DNA from: Saururus chinensis
Lineage: Eukaryota > Streptophyta > Magnoliopsida > Piperales > Saururaceae
Reading direction: 5' to 3'
Length of the DNA: 64,000 nt
Assembly (NCBI GenBank): GCA_035235625.1
Contig: CP141150.1
Span: forward strand, 33,806,756-33,870,755
The notes under the pieces are model-generated. The model ran no database searches. It saw only the letters and a program-made list of their open reading frames with translations, and was not told the DNA's origin. Below, in pieces: positions 1 to 10,788 of this stretch (positions are counted from its first letter, which is position 1; each line of letters begins with the position of its first letter). Both the position numbers and the translations under genes were made by a program.

Positions 1-51
1 GAATGATGATAAAGCAATGAACTTCACAAACACAGATTTATATATCTAATG

Positions 52-253
52 CTCCCTCTGTCATATCTTACTAGTTTTATTTTAAAAAATAGTCATTTTA
101 TGGAATGGTGGGACTCACAATTAATAGAATGAAAAATAGTTTCTAAGAGGTTTTTCCAAGTACTCAGCCATTTAAATTGACACAAATGGAGGTATTAATA
201 TGGGACAAATTTTTTTCCAAAATGGAGCCTATTAATATATAAAGGAGAGAGTA
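52..253. mobile_element. Stowaway-like MITE
   Basis: A short element of about 200 bp. It opens with CTCCCTCTGTCATATCTTA and closes with an inverted match, TATATAAAGGAGAGAG. The CTCCCTCNGT terminus and the size fit Stowaway (Tc1/mariner-derived) MITEs. Related copies lie at 44095-44289 and inside ICS intron 2. No coding capacity is seen and the target duplication is unclear. Confidence 0.6.
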
Positions 254-1063
254 TATGGAAAATGAAAAGATATAATGTTTGTATCTTTATACTATACAGC
301 AATTGGAATCAGCCAAGCTTTCGTTCTGCATTGAGAACTTTTTTGATGTAGGCAAGTTATCATGAATTAAAACAACAGAGAGTCTCAGCGACATTTATGG
401 ATTGGTGTTAAAATAACTCCACGGATAAATTTGTCTTTTACTAACGGAGATTGAATCTTAGCCATTGCCTGAATCTGACGGTTTCCTTTAAATGGGGTAA
501 AAATGTCCATCACTAATTGGAGAGCTAATCAGGACTATCGGTATAATTAGATGGATAGAGATGCGGGATAAAAAGGACATTATACTTTTATTTCAGACAG
601 TTAAATTGGTTGGTCGTCTTTAACCTTCAGTTGAGTTTTGGAGTTCCAGAAAGATCGAACAGAAATCCAGTTGGCATCCATGTCAGAAGACATAAAAATA
701 TAAATAGTTCATTTTATTAGAGAGGAGTAAGTTAGAATTTGGGGAAATTTTCAGTTTGAAGAGTTGTTTGCTCTGTTTGTAGTACTCTGCGAAGAACTGG
801 AATTTTCATTGTTGTAATTGATTTCTGAAGATAGTGAAGAGTTTATTCTCCCAGTTTTTGCTGTTTCTTAATAGATCCGAAAAATAGGGATCTGGGATTG
901 TTGAGTAATTTGAACGACTCTGTCATTTTTGTAGAGGACCTTGGTTTTTCCAACAATAAGGGTGCTTCATGAACTTAGCTCCTTTTGTTTTTCTTGAAAT
1001 AAAATGGAAAGCCATCTTGTCTTATAAAAAATAAGAGCAGAAGAAAAAGAGAATCAGAGCGAG
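254..1063. other. No gene seen
   Basis: AT-rich sequence on the 3' side of the minus-strand cysteine-rich peptide gene. Its first few hundred bases may hold that gene's 3' UTR. No open frame, repeat or RNA gene can be supported. Confidence 0.5.
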
Positions 1064-1596
1064 TTACTCACAAAGACTGCACTTGTCCTTGCACTCGTCA
1101 TAGCACCTAGATAGTTCCTTCGCTAAATCACACAAGAGAGGCAAATTAACCCTTTGTAATCATGACACAATATAAACGAAATTTTCAAACATGTAATTGC
1201 AAATTAATGCCCTGGCCAAGGTCATGTACATGGATCATCAGCCCCATATGAAATGAAACGGCCTGTAGGATTTTAGAAACCATGTTGCTTTGATAAATTA
1301 GGTGCTCTTATATACTATATGAGACATGCCCAGTGTATGTGGAGTCCGGCGTGATGAGATCGTTACAGCCAGACACGAACCAGGGACCCGCTTGGAACAA
1401 GAGATAGACCAAGGACAGATTTAAATAGCGCATGCTAATTAAATACAACAAAGGAAGGAGATAACATACGGTCAAGCCTGTAGTTAATGTAACAGTCAAT
1501 TTGGCATTCGTCGTAGCAGTCGTTGGCCTTGACGGCCGTCGCCGAGAAGCAGAAAAGAAATAGCATGAAAACTAGCACAGCGCCACTCTTCTTCAT
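1064..1596 (-). CDS. Small secreted cysteine-rich peptide, two exons
   Basis: Exon 1 runs from the ATG at 1596 down to 1470. A 347-bp GT-AG intron (donor GTATGT, acceptor TTTAG) separates it from exon 2, 1122-1064, ending in TAA. The joined frame is open and encodes 61 residues. Residues 1-24 form a signal peptide: two lysines, then a run rich in Leu, Phe, Val and Ala, ending near Ala-Lys-Ala. The mature part holds seven cysteines spaced C-X3-C-X3-C-X13-C-X3-C-X3-C-X2-C, with the motif CYDEC occurring twice. This resembles plant thionin-like or alpha-hairpinin defence peptides, which fold as two helices joined by disulfides and act outside the cell. Subfamily and function are not established. 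A TATA box lies about 50 bp upstream. The frame and both splice sites agree, which supports a real gene. Confidence 0.7.
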
Positions 1597-1644
1597 CTTT
1601 CTATCCCAGCTTACAATACCATCTTATTTGGTCTGGGTTGCTTT

Positions 1645-1654
1645 TTAAATATAC
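1645..1654 (-). promoter_or_regulatory. TATA box of the cysteine-rich peptide gene
   Basis: On the minus strand this reads TATATTTAAA, about 50 bp upstream of the ATG at 1596. That spacing suits a plant core promoter with a short 5' UTR. Confidence 0.45.
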
Positions 1655-1699
1655 TGCGAGATCTTCAAATTTAGCATAATGCCCGTGCGATGGCTATGC

Positions 1700-2260
1700 A
1701 TGGTCGACATCCAAAGTTGACTGATAGTTTGGAGCAGGACCGTAGCTACTCAGAAACAGCCTCCGGGATGTCCGCCTCCAAGCGGCAGTGCGCCACCGCC
1801 CAACTGTTCAGGAGGATAATGGTGGGGGCAGATTTCCGGCTGAGAAAGCGCATATCTCGGGTAGTGAGCGTGGGTCGGCCAGCAAATCATTAGGAGCATA
1901 AGTCTCTGGTTCGACAAAAAATGTTGGGACAAGCGTTTCAAATTGTTTTTACTCTAGAGTTCAGAGGGTGTATATGAGAAAATTTTCAGCTTAGAAGCAA
2001 CTTAGCCCCCACAACACACACCAATCTACCCTTCTACTCAACCAACCCAATACATTAAAGTGATCCAAAGGAACTCAACAAGACAATACACTAATCCACA
2101 ATGACTAGAGCATTGGATAAGTGGACCTTAAATGAACACTAGATCAATGCGTAGATTTTTTTAATTTTTTTTGGTAACGTGCATAATCTTATTCATTAAA
2201 CATACATATAATACAAGAGGAGCCTACAATTCATAAAGTAGAAACGACTTCAGGAGGTCG
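1700..2260. other. No gene seen
   Basis: Short open frames exist on both strands from 1690 to 1941, but none has a recognisable domain, splice context or composition that stands out. The minus-strand side may carry upstream control sequence for the cysteine-rich peptide gene. Confidence 0.4.
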
Positions 2261-2262
2261 AT

Positions 2263-2266
<4 letters not shown>

Positions 2267-2342
<76 letters not shown>
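2267..2342. repeat. (AT)n microsatellite
   Basis: An uninterrupted AT dinucleotide run of about 75 bp, directly readable. Such runs are length-variable and can extrude as cruciforms. Confidence 0.95.
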
Positions 2343-2346
<4 letters not shown>

Positions 2347-2402
2347 CTAATTAACTATTGGACACAGTAATAAGAGTTGATTAGCTTCAATTGAGATGGT
2401 AT

Positions 2403-2679
2403 GCAAGATCACTCTTATTCAATTTTTAACTAGAAAAATCCTAACATACAAAGCTAATTTTATAATGTTAGAAGCCCTTGGTAAACTGATTAGTTGCTCG
2501 TGATTTAATGTATAGGTCACATATGAATAAGAGAAAGCTCCATCACATCCTTTAAAACAAAAATCATAAACAAAGCAAGCTGACGTTATGAGTCCACCTT
2601 GTGTAGTTTGCAATTTATCATCAGTGGTACATGTTTTTTAATATGTACCATCTAACATGTTGAATAAGAGTGATCTTGC
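2403..2679. repeat. Inverted repeat, 20-bp arms
   Basis: GCAAGATCACTCTTATTCAA at 2403-2422 occurs as its exact reverse complement at 2660-2679. The arms flank about 240 bp with no recognisable gene. This may be the edge of a small foldback element. Confidence 0.6.
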
Positions 2680-2838
2680 CAAGGGCTCTTCCATCACCTC
2701 ACGGTTCAGATAGATGTTGAGGGGTCGTAAGAGTTAGGTGATGATGATGTACTTGCTCTTGCTTCTTGATTTTTTTCATGATATGTTTTTATTTATTATG
2801 GAATATATTATGAAATTGTTGATGTTACTTAATATATT

Positions 2839-3214
2839 ATGGATATGTTTTGTTTATGGATTATTTTTTTTATGTCTTTTGATGATTACTTGACTTTTAA
2901 GCTTAATTGTGTTTTAATTATTTATTCACTATTTGTTTATTTGTATCAAAAAGGGGGAGAAATGGTTATTAAAAATCAAGTGCTTATTGTCATATATATT
3001 TTAGCAGTGCTATGCAATTTTTTTTGTGTAAGTGTGCAGGATAAGTACAGGTTTTACAAAGCTTTTCAAAATTAATTCTAAGTGGTTTTAGTTGAGTCTA
3101 AGTTGATCAGTCAAGTCATATGTGCACGTGCAAGTCAATGCACTAAGTCAGTATTGTAATATTTTTATTTTCATACTTGTAGTATTTTGTTATGAAATAG
3201 CTAAAAGGGGGAAT
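2839..3214 (+). mobile_element. 3' internal end of a Copia-type retrotransposon
   Basis: AT-rich sequence with two polypurine tracts, AAAAAGGGGGAGAAATGG near 2948 and AAAAGGGGGAAT at 3203-3214. The second sits directly before a TGTTAG LTR start, the normal position of the plus-strand priming site. Duplicated GGGGGAG tracts are typical of Sirevirus-like Copia elements. The small open frame here shows no gag, pol or envelope-like motif. This is a remnant with no coding domains. Confidence 0.5.
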
Positions 3215-4335
3215 TGTTAGAACATATTTTGGCATATGTGATATAATTGGTTAAGTTCAATTATCAAATAATGGCAAAAAATTATGTACATATTTAGTTT
3301 TAGGAGTCTTACTAGATGTTGTTATGGTTAAGTCAGATTTGAAATTGAAGGACTTGAAAAGACATCTTATAAAAGTTTAATGTTGAAAAGTACTATGTTA
3401 AGTGCTAAAGGTCAAAGGTATAGTCTCACAGAGTAACATACACAAATCATGTAGTTTTAATTAAGAATGATTATTTAATGTAATTTTGGATGCTTAGGGA
3501 AAATTTGGGAAAACTAATCTTCATCAATTGATTGCTAATGAACATACAATGAGGATCAATTGTTTGGGCTCTTAAAACTATCTTTGTAGTTTTTGGATGA
3601 GTAATTTCCAATCAATCAATATATGGAAGAGATTGATTGCTTTATAAATTTCATATGAACAGTTCGTATATGTTGAATTTGCCTAATTTAAGCATTTGGA
3701 AAAAGAGGCCATTCCATATTGGATTCTCTAATATGACTAGTTAAACATGAAATTAAAAAGTGGAAAATCTAGATTTTTAGAGAAGAAAAATGGACAATCC
3801 TTTTGCATTAATGTTCTTGAGTGATTTATTTTAATTGTGAATGAATCATAAGAGAGACACAACAAGAGTAGTTTACATACACAAAAGTTGAGGAGAGTGT
3901 CAGCTAAGTATTCAATGAGAGATTGAAAAGAATTAAAGCCAAATCAACAATCAAGATGAGTTTGATTGAGGAGACTAGAAAAAGACATAGACAAAGCAAA
4001 GATAAAGAAAACTCCAAGCCTTAGAGGAGAAGACTTGAAGGCCAACAACCAATTGAGAAGGAGATCTAAATAAGATGGAATTGTGTTAGAGTCTACTAGA
4101 GAAGTTAGTGGTTTGCATATTTTATGTAAAAAGTCTTTTTACTAATATATTGATTTCGGGCTTAGAGAAGTCATTTGTGATTTTTTTACCTTAGTTGGGG
4201 TTTTTTACATAAAAAATTATGGTATGAATTTGCGTGTTTGTAGTTTGATGATTGCTATATTGAATAAGCATGACATAAGATTAAGGACGGTTAATCGTAT
4301 CAGCTATATAAAAATTCCTATGCAACAAGGCCAGA
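3215..4335 (+). mobile_element. Copia-type LTR remnant, plus orientation
   Basis: It begins TGTTAGAACATATTTTGGC right after a polypurine tract. It shares long stretches of similarity with the reverse complement of 4560-5760: the matched motifs GTCAAAGGTATA-like, CACAAATCA-TAGTTTTAA and CTTAGTTGGGGTTTTTTA occur in the same order. The 3' border is approximate because no clear terminal CA or target duplication is visible. Confidence 0.5.
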
Positions 4336-4559
4336 ACTCTTAATTTCTTAATTTCGATAAGCATTAGCTTTAAGAGCAATCTAGTGATCTGCTTGGTTTA
4401 AGACACATATTAAACTCTCATGGATATCATGAAAACTCAAAATAATGGATCAAATCCTTAGTTAGCACTTGATAGTTTAATATTTGTCTACTTAACCTAG
4501 CGGTTAAGTAGTCCAATTATCTAATATAAATAAAAATTGAGATATGGACTCTTTGTGTA

Positions 4560-5760
4560 AGAAATTATTTCTATTGCAGAAACTAAAACTCAATTAATAC
4601 ACGCCATTCACGATCAATCTATCCATCACAAAGCAATCAAAGCATGCAAAATCACACACCAAATTTTAATATAGAAAACCCCAACTAGGGTAAAAACTAT
4701 AAACATTCTTTTTTGGCCAAATCAATGTACTACTATCAAGCAAAGCATTTTTACAAGACTAAGAACAAACTACAAACCTCTAGAAACTCCAATACAAATG
4801 AAAACCTCTTTCTTTGTTAAGATCTCCTCTTATTTTTTTGTGGGCCTGCAAGTCTCCTTTAAAACCTTGAATTTTCCTCCTTGTGTTCTGTCTTCCTCTT
4901 CTGCAATCAAACCTCCTTTTTGATTGTTGATTTACCTTAAGTATTCTTCAACCACTCATTGATTAAGAATCAACTGCAAGTTCTCAATCACTTGTGTGTG
5001 TAAAAGTGTTTTGTTTTGTTGTTTTTCAATCTTTCTCACCGGAAGAAATTCTCTCAAAAAGTAATGGTGATTCAAGGAAAATTTAAACAGAATTCTCTCA
5101 TTTTTTCTCTTCTTGAATAATAATTTTTCACTCTTCAATTTTGATACAACCTAGTCCTTTTATAGAGTCTTAAGTTTGTTTAGTTAAAAAGAAACTAACT
5201 TGGAAAGGGCTCTTTTCCATAATCCTAAACTAGGTAAGTAAGACTCCAAGTGATCGATCGTTTCAAACAGGAAATTGATCATTCATTGTTTCAGTTCAAA
5301 CGAAATTCCTAATAGATTGATCTATTGACCAGACAATCAAGCGGGAATTGTCTTGACCTAAATATGAAAAATTGTTTCATAAAATGATCAATCTCTCTTA
5401 CTATGTGTTCGAGGGAGATCCCTTGTTGACAATATTCTAGATTTTTATATTTTTATCTTAAAACTCCTAAAATCGCTTCCAATGATTAATCCTGCTTAAA
5501 ACTAAGTGATTTGTGTGTGTGCGTGTGCAAAAATATACCTTTGAACATCAACACTTAATGTAGTTTTCAACTTTGAACTTTCAGAACAGATCTGCTCCTA
5601 TTTTTTCAAGTTTTTCAATTCTAAATATGACTCTACTTCAACTTAATCCAATCATACTCTTAAGACTAAAACACACATAAAAATTTGACATAGTTTTGTT
5701 CATCGAATTTAGCTAATTACAATACATATGACCTCATCGTTCTAAGATTATAGGTAAATT
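4560..5760 (-). mobile_element. Copia-type LTR remnant, minus orientation
   Basis: Read on the minus strand, this aligns with the LTR at 3215-4335, including CCCTAGTTGGGGTTTTCTA near its 3' end. It is strongly diverged. The two LTR pieces face each other with about 225 bp between them, so they are not the two ends of one ordinary element. Borders are approximate. Confidence 0.5.
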
Positions 5761-5952
5761 TCTTTTTCTAGCTAAAAGGTTGGAGTTTGTAATTTTGTTT
5801 TTCTTTGGTTGTGACTTTATTTCAAGTTTCTTCTAATTGAAGGGAATCTTCTCCCCTTTTACTAATAAAAGAAAACGAATCAGACTTGAAGCACTATAGT
5901 GATCCGCTAATTAGAAGACACATATTAACCTCTCACAGTTAATTAATGTGCA

Positions 5953-6330
5953 ATGTTGGATCTTGATCCAATGGCTATTGATGCCTTGGCTCACATAGTC
6001 GAACATGAGCTTGCTCCCAGCCCCTCCCCCCAGACCTTACTAGAGCTAGGCAATCCTAGTTGTGAAGTTAGTAGAGAAATTTTATGGAGCTTTCAAGGAG
6101 CTAGTGTTTGGATATCTACTATCTTACTTGTACATCTTAATGTATCTTTTTGTATGACTTATGAAGCCTTGTTTATGTTTTCCTTTCGTATTTGAACATA
6201 TACTATATTCCTTAGGTAATTAAATTTTATATTATGCTTGTGGCCATTCTCTTCATTGCAACTTGAGAAAATTTTAATTTTTTATAATTTTAAATTGGCA
6301 CAAAAGCCCAAATTATGACACTCAGCCCAG
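5953..6330 (+). repeat. Left flank of duplicated ankyrin locus (copy A)
   Basis: From about 6045 the sequence matches 23510-23790 closely, for example TTGTGAAGTTAGTA and GAAGCCTTGTTTATGTTTTC. The matching pair lies upstream of the two ankyrin copies, and their downstream flanks match as well, which marks a segmental duplication. An 80-codon open frame starting at 5953 has no recognisable domain and is not preserved in the other copy, so no gene is called. Confidence 0.65.
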
Positions 6331-7334
6331 CCACCAATCTGGGCTGGTGGTCGAACCATGTCTAAAACATTGGGAATTATAAGATTGAAAACCTAAAATG
6401 AAATAGATGATATATATTGCTTTTACTTAGAATCATTTATGAATCCATCATGAATTGCATGCAGGCCATGTTGAGGAGGGACCTCTTGGGATTGAAAGAG
6501 AACCGTTCATAGATAGGGTCCTAACTTCTGGAGCCCTTTAATCTTTCGTGTAATTTTTCATCCTTTTAATTTGAAATAAAAATTTATTAAGTTTATATGC
6601 CAAGAGTAGAGAGTAAGATGTGTGTGTAGAGAAAAAATAGGAAATCAAATTCCTTAAGTAAAGAGAAAACTAAAAAGAAAAGAAAGGGACTACCACCTTG
6701 GGTGAAGGCATATCAAACACCGAGTATTTTTTTCTCGCTGCTTTATAAAGGGCAGGATCGATTCCCCATTATTACCCCACTCCAAATAAACTGTAAATTA
6801 ATTCGTAAACATATTGTTCTACTGTAGCCTCATGGATATGCGATGGAGACAAAACTCACAAGGATCCAAAGCTGTATTACAAGCCGATTGGAGTGGACCA
6901 TTCTCAAGATGGCTTGGATTTTGACGAGGATGACGAGTTCAAAATCCCCCTCAGCAGAAGAGGAAATGCAAAAGAGTTTAATTCCATAACTAAAGAGTAG
7001 TGCGTAAATCACATTCCATAACTAAAGAAAAAATGAAACATCTTTCTAAAAGTGGAACAACGAAAAGAGAGAGACTGGCATTGCGCTACCATTGGAAACA
7101 AGTGAAGAAAAAGAGAAAGAGTAGATTTGCGCCACTTTGGGAATTATTAGAAGAGTCGAGATAAAAAAAGTGTGGCTAGAGATAAAGAGGAAGTAAGTCG
7201 AATTCTTTAACTAGAGAGAAAATCAAGCATTACTATAAAAGTGCAACGAGTGAATAAAAGGAAGGATTGGGTGAAGGCAGGTGGAGTCCCCATTAGCTTG
7301 CCCCCCTCCTACTCTTCTAGTTTCTATTTTTTAT
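6331..7334. other. No gene seen
   Basis: A-rich sequence between the duplicated flank and the CACTA element. Some motifs such as GGTGAAGGCA recur at about 6700 and 7270, suggesting an old local duplication. In copy B this interval is absent, so it is probably inserted sequence. Confidence 0.4.
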
Positions 7335-8204
7335 CAAATGCTGGTACTATTAGTTACATTTATATATAAATATCGCTAATAGATTTAATATAATCAGCAC
7401 TTTCTAAAAAGTGTCACTAATAGTTATAAGTTTTAAATAAAAAATAAAAAATTTAGAATTATTTACGACGCTTTTATACAAGCTCGCAAATAGTATTAAT
7501 AATAGTGAGGCTTTTTTAAAATTGTTACTAATTAGTTGAACTATTAGTGATATTTACAAAAAAGCGTTGCAAATAAAATAAATTCATTTATTTAAAAAAT
7601 TAAGATTAATAATAATATTATTATTAGCGACACTTTTAAAAAGTCTCGCTAATAATACCACTATTAGCTACGTGTTTAAAAAAGTGTCACTAATATTTAA
7701 TATTTATTATTGAAATATATAATAAATAAATATTAAAAATTTTAAAATGAATTTTTCAAATATATTATATTATATTTAATAAATAAATATTATATTATTA
7801 TATTTTAAATATAATAAAATATATTAGCTACACTTCGTAAATTACATAGTTGATATATTTGATTTAATTTTTTTATTAATTTTAAAATATAATTTATAAT
7901 AAAAGATAGAGACAGTAAAGCGAAAAAAGAAAAAGAGAGAGGAAAGAGAGCGCATAGAGAGAGGAGAGAAAGGGTATCTAGAAAGTGAAGAGGATAGAGA
8001 GAAGAGAGAGAGTGTAGAGAGAGAGGAGAAAAAGAGAGAGGGGGAAAACTAATTAATATTTTTTGGGATTTTTATTATTATTATATTTTTAAAATAAAAA
8101 ATTTAAAATAAAATATATTAGTGACGCTTTGTAAATTGCATTGCTAATATATTTTATTAAATTTTATTTATTAATTTTAAAATATAATTTATAATAAAAT
8201 ATAG

Positions 8205-8379
8205 AGATTGAGAGAGAGAGGGCAGGGAGAAAAGAGAAGAAGAGAGAGTGCAGAGAGAGAGAGGAGAGAAGAGAGAGGACAAAGGGTAGAGTGAGTGGGA
8301 AGAGGAAAGAGAGAAAAGAGAGAGAGCAGAGGGGGAGAGAAGTGAGAGAGGGGTGAGATAGAGGAGAGAGAAGAGAAAA

Positions 8380-8416
<37 letters not shown>

Positions 8417-9062
8417 AGAGCTAGAGAGATGGAGGAATTTAATTTTTATTTATAAAGATTTTTTATTAAATATTATATTTTAAAAATAAATAAAAGAAAA
8501 TATATTAGCAACGTTAGCTAGGACTTTGCATCGCTAATACATTTATTTATTTTCTATTTAATATTTTTTAAATATAATATATAATTAAAAAAATAAAAAA
8601 ATTAAATTTCACACTCTCTCCCCTCTCATCCTCAAAGTGGGGGCTCATGGTGATACTTGTGGAAGAGAGAGAGATCAGAAAGACGAGACAGGAGAATGAG
8701 CTAGAAGCAAGAGAGAGGGAGGGGGAGGGAGTGAGAGAGAGAGGAGATAGAGAAGTGAGAGAGGGTGAAGAGAGGGAGAGAGAGAGAAAAAGAGAGAGAG
8801 AGAGAGAAGGAGAAGAGAGAGGACAAAGAATAGATACAGTAGAGAGGGGAGAGAGAGAGGACAGAGAATAGTTAGAGTAGAGAGGGGAGAGAGAGAGTAG
8901 ATAAAGAGAGGGAGAGAGGGAGAGAAGAGATAGAGAGACAGTAGTGAGAAAGAGACTGAAAAGAGAGATGCAGAAGGGGGAGAGATATTGAGAGGAGAGG
9001 GAATAGATAGAGAGAGGAGAGGAAAGAGATAGCAAGTGAAAAGAGAGGAGGGAGAGAGGAAA
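8205..9062 (+). repeat. Long purine (GA-rich) tracts
   Basis: Three stretches, about 7905-8050, 8205-8425 and 8650-9062, consist almost wholly of G and A on the plus strand, dominated by GAGAGA runs. They yield long Arg/Glu or Ser/Leu frames that are composition artefacts. Similar tracts sit in the other CACTA elements here. Confidence 0.9.
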
Positions 9063-9399
9063 TTTAAGAATTAAATATGTTTTATTTGCGATGCACATTG
9101 AAGTGCATCGCAAATAATGCATTATTAGCGACGTATATTTTATGCATTGCAAAAAATATGCTGCTTTATAGCGACTCTTCATCAAAAGCGTTGCAACAAA
9201 ACAAATTTTACCTACACGATTTTTTAAACACGGGGGAATTCTATTGCGCGAGTGAAATTCGCACATGCCTGGCCCCTCCCGTCCCATTTCCTTCGACACC
9301 CTCCTTCTCCAATCCCCGCCCTTAGTTTTCTATCTTCTGCTTCCTCATACTCCTCTCTGCCGTCCTCCCTTGCCTCTATTCCTCCACACAATTTTTGTC

Positions 9400-9666
9400 C
9401 CGATCTTGGCAAGTCTTCTTCTTCACCTCCACCATCCACTTCGACTTCTCCACTAGCTTTGCCATCGCCGCCTGCACCGCGTCCCAGCCCCCAATTAACA
9501 GCTGCCTAACGACCTTCGGGTCAGTCTCGAACCGGGCGTTCTCCCGCAGCCAGTCACGCCACATTGCCCCCCCCCCCCTGCTCATCCAATCCAGGTGAAG
9601 AATTGTGTAGCCCAAAGTTTGTTCCGGTACAGATGCAACGCCTCCTGCCGCGTGTTGGTGAGCCTC
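9400..9666 (-). pseudogene. LYR-motif protein fragment captured in CACTA element
   Basis: On the minus strand, 9666-9605 encodes a stretch containing ALHLYRNKL, with the Leu-Tyr-Arg motif. After a frame change near a run of C/G at 9566-9577, a second frame (9585-9400) reads WRDWLRENARFETDPKVV and then a Leu/Ile/Gly-rich helix ending in Val-Glu-Lys. The order and content resemble Complex1_LYR family proteins, small mitochondrial adaptors that bind acyl carrier protein and help assemble respiratory complexes or Fe-S clusters. The frameshift and the lack of a start and normal flanks make it a captured, broken fragment. The GC content is far above the surrounding AT-rich element, as expected of transduplicated exon sequence. 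Family assignment is from memory of the motif pattern. Confidence 0.5.
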
Positions 9667-9693
9667 CGATGCGCTGCAACCTGGCCATCCTCC

Positions 9694-10113
9694 TCAGCCT
9701 ATGCCAATTTCTTCCACAGCATCTTCACTAGATACCGTTCTATAAGCCCCTCCACTATGTCCGGCCCCTCTTTCCAAATCCCCTACACCTCGTAGACGCC
9801 CATAGGACCCGCTCCCCATCAATTGCGCTCTCTTCGGGGTCCTCTCTCTCATCGTCACTATCCCCGCCTCCTCTTGCAAGTACGAGTCTTTATGTTCCCT
9901 CGTCAACTGTTTCCTCGATGACAACCTTTGCGAGTGCCTCAGAGCCATCAATCGCATCGCCCTCTCCTCCGCCTTCTCCCGGACCAGTTGCCAGATTGAG
10001 ACTAACATAGGAGCTATCTCCGGAATCGGCAACAGCCAAGTCCGATGCGTCCTTTCCGGTGCAGCCCGTTCTTTAGGCTTACTGGGGGGAACCACCGAGG
10101 AGAACTCCCCCAC
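9694..10113 (-). pseudogene. Unidentified captured coding fragment
   Basis: A 139-codon open frame in the same GC-rich block and on the same strand as the LYR fragment, just upstream of it. It has mixed residue use, including a charged helix-like part around REKAEERAMRLMALRHS, unlike the low-complexity frames nearby. No domain is recognised. It may be the 5' part of the captured gene or a second captured gene. Confidence 0.35.
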
Positions 10114-10788
10114 CTCAAATCGCCTTCGTAGGGAACTAGGCCACCAGTTTTATTTTTATTTTTTTTATTAGCGACGCTTTTCAATTATTTTTAAAATTTT
10201 TCTCTTATTATCTATGCTTATACATGCGTCACTAATTAGTTTGTTTCAATTTTTTTTAATATTTACAACACTTTTTAAAACGTCTCTAATAAGGTTTATT
10301 ATTTTTTTTTCTATTTTTTAAATTTTAGCGACGCTTTATGTAACGTTGCTAATAATTTACTATTAGTGACGTTGGTAATCAATCATCGCTAATAATATAC
10401 TATTAGCGACGCTTTTTATGGTGTTGTAAAAAATCTTATATTAGTGATGCATCTACAAGCTTCTCTAATAAGATGTTTTATTTTTTATATTAGCGACGCT
10501 TAAAGAGCGTCACTAATAATAAATTATTAGAGATGCTTAAATTATACATCACAAATAATAAACTATTAGCGACGCAAAGGCAAACGTTATTAATAACATA
10601 CTATTAGCGACGCAAAGGCAAACGTTATTAATAACATACTATTAGCGACGCTTTATCATAAGCATTGCTAATGAGCAATAGAGACTTTATTTTTATCAAC
10701 GCATTTTGCAATGTTTTATAAGTATCACTAATAGTCATTAGTGACACTTGGAAAACTATTGATGCTAATAGTTCTTTTTGTTGTAGTG

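Larger units (their letters stand above)
7335..10788. mobile_element. CACTA element with right terminus, inserted in ankyrin exon 1
   Basis: The right end is TTCTTTTTGTTGTAGTG at 10772-10788, the complement of a CACTACAACAAAA terminus. Both sides are packed with TTAGCGACGC-type palindromes (7365-7900, 8480-8540, 9080-9200, 10160-10770), the subterminal repeats expected of CACTA DNA transposons. The centre holds GA-rich tracts and a GC-rich block with host-gene debris. No transposase is seen, so the element is non-autonomous. The left end near 7335 lacks a clean terminus. The right end joins directly to ankyrin exon 1, in the middle of a repeat. Confidence 0.8.

Noticed and set aside
2839..3075. 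Hydrophobic 78-codon open frame
   Set aside because: AT-rich retrotransposon 3' sequence containing a polypurine tract. The residues follow the T-rich composition.
5953..6195. 80-codon open frame upstream of ankyrin copy A
   Set aside because: The matching segment in the duplicate locus does not keep the start or frame, and no domain is recognised.
8568..8871. Long Ser/Leu-rich and Arg/Glu-rich open frames
   Set aside because: They are translations of GA/CT tracts, open on opposite strands at once, with no complex sequence.
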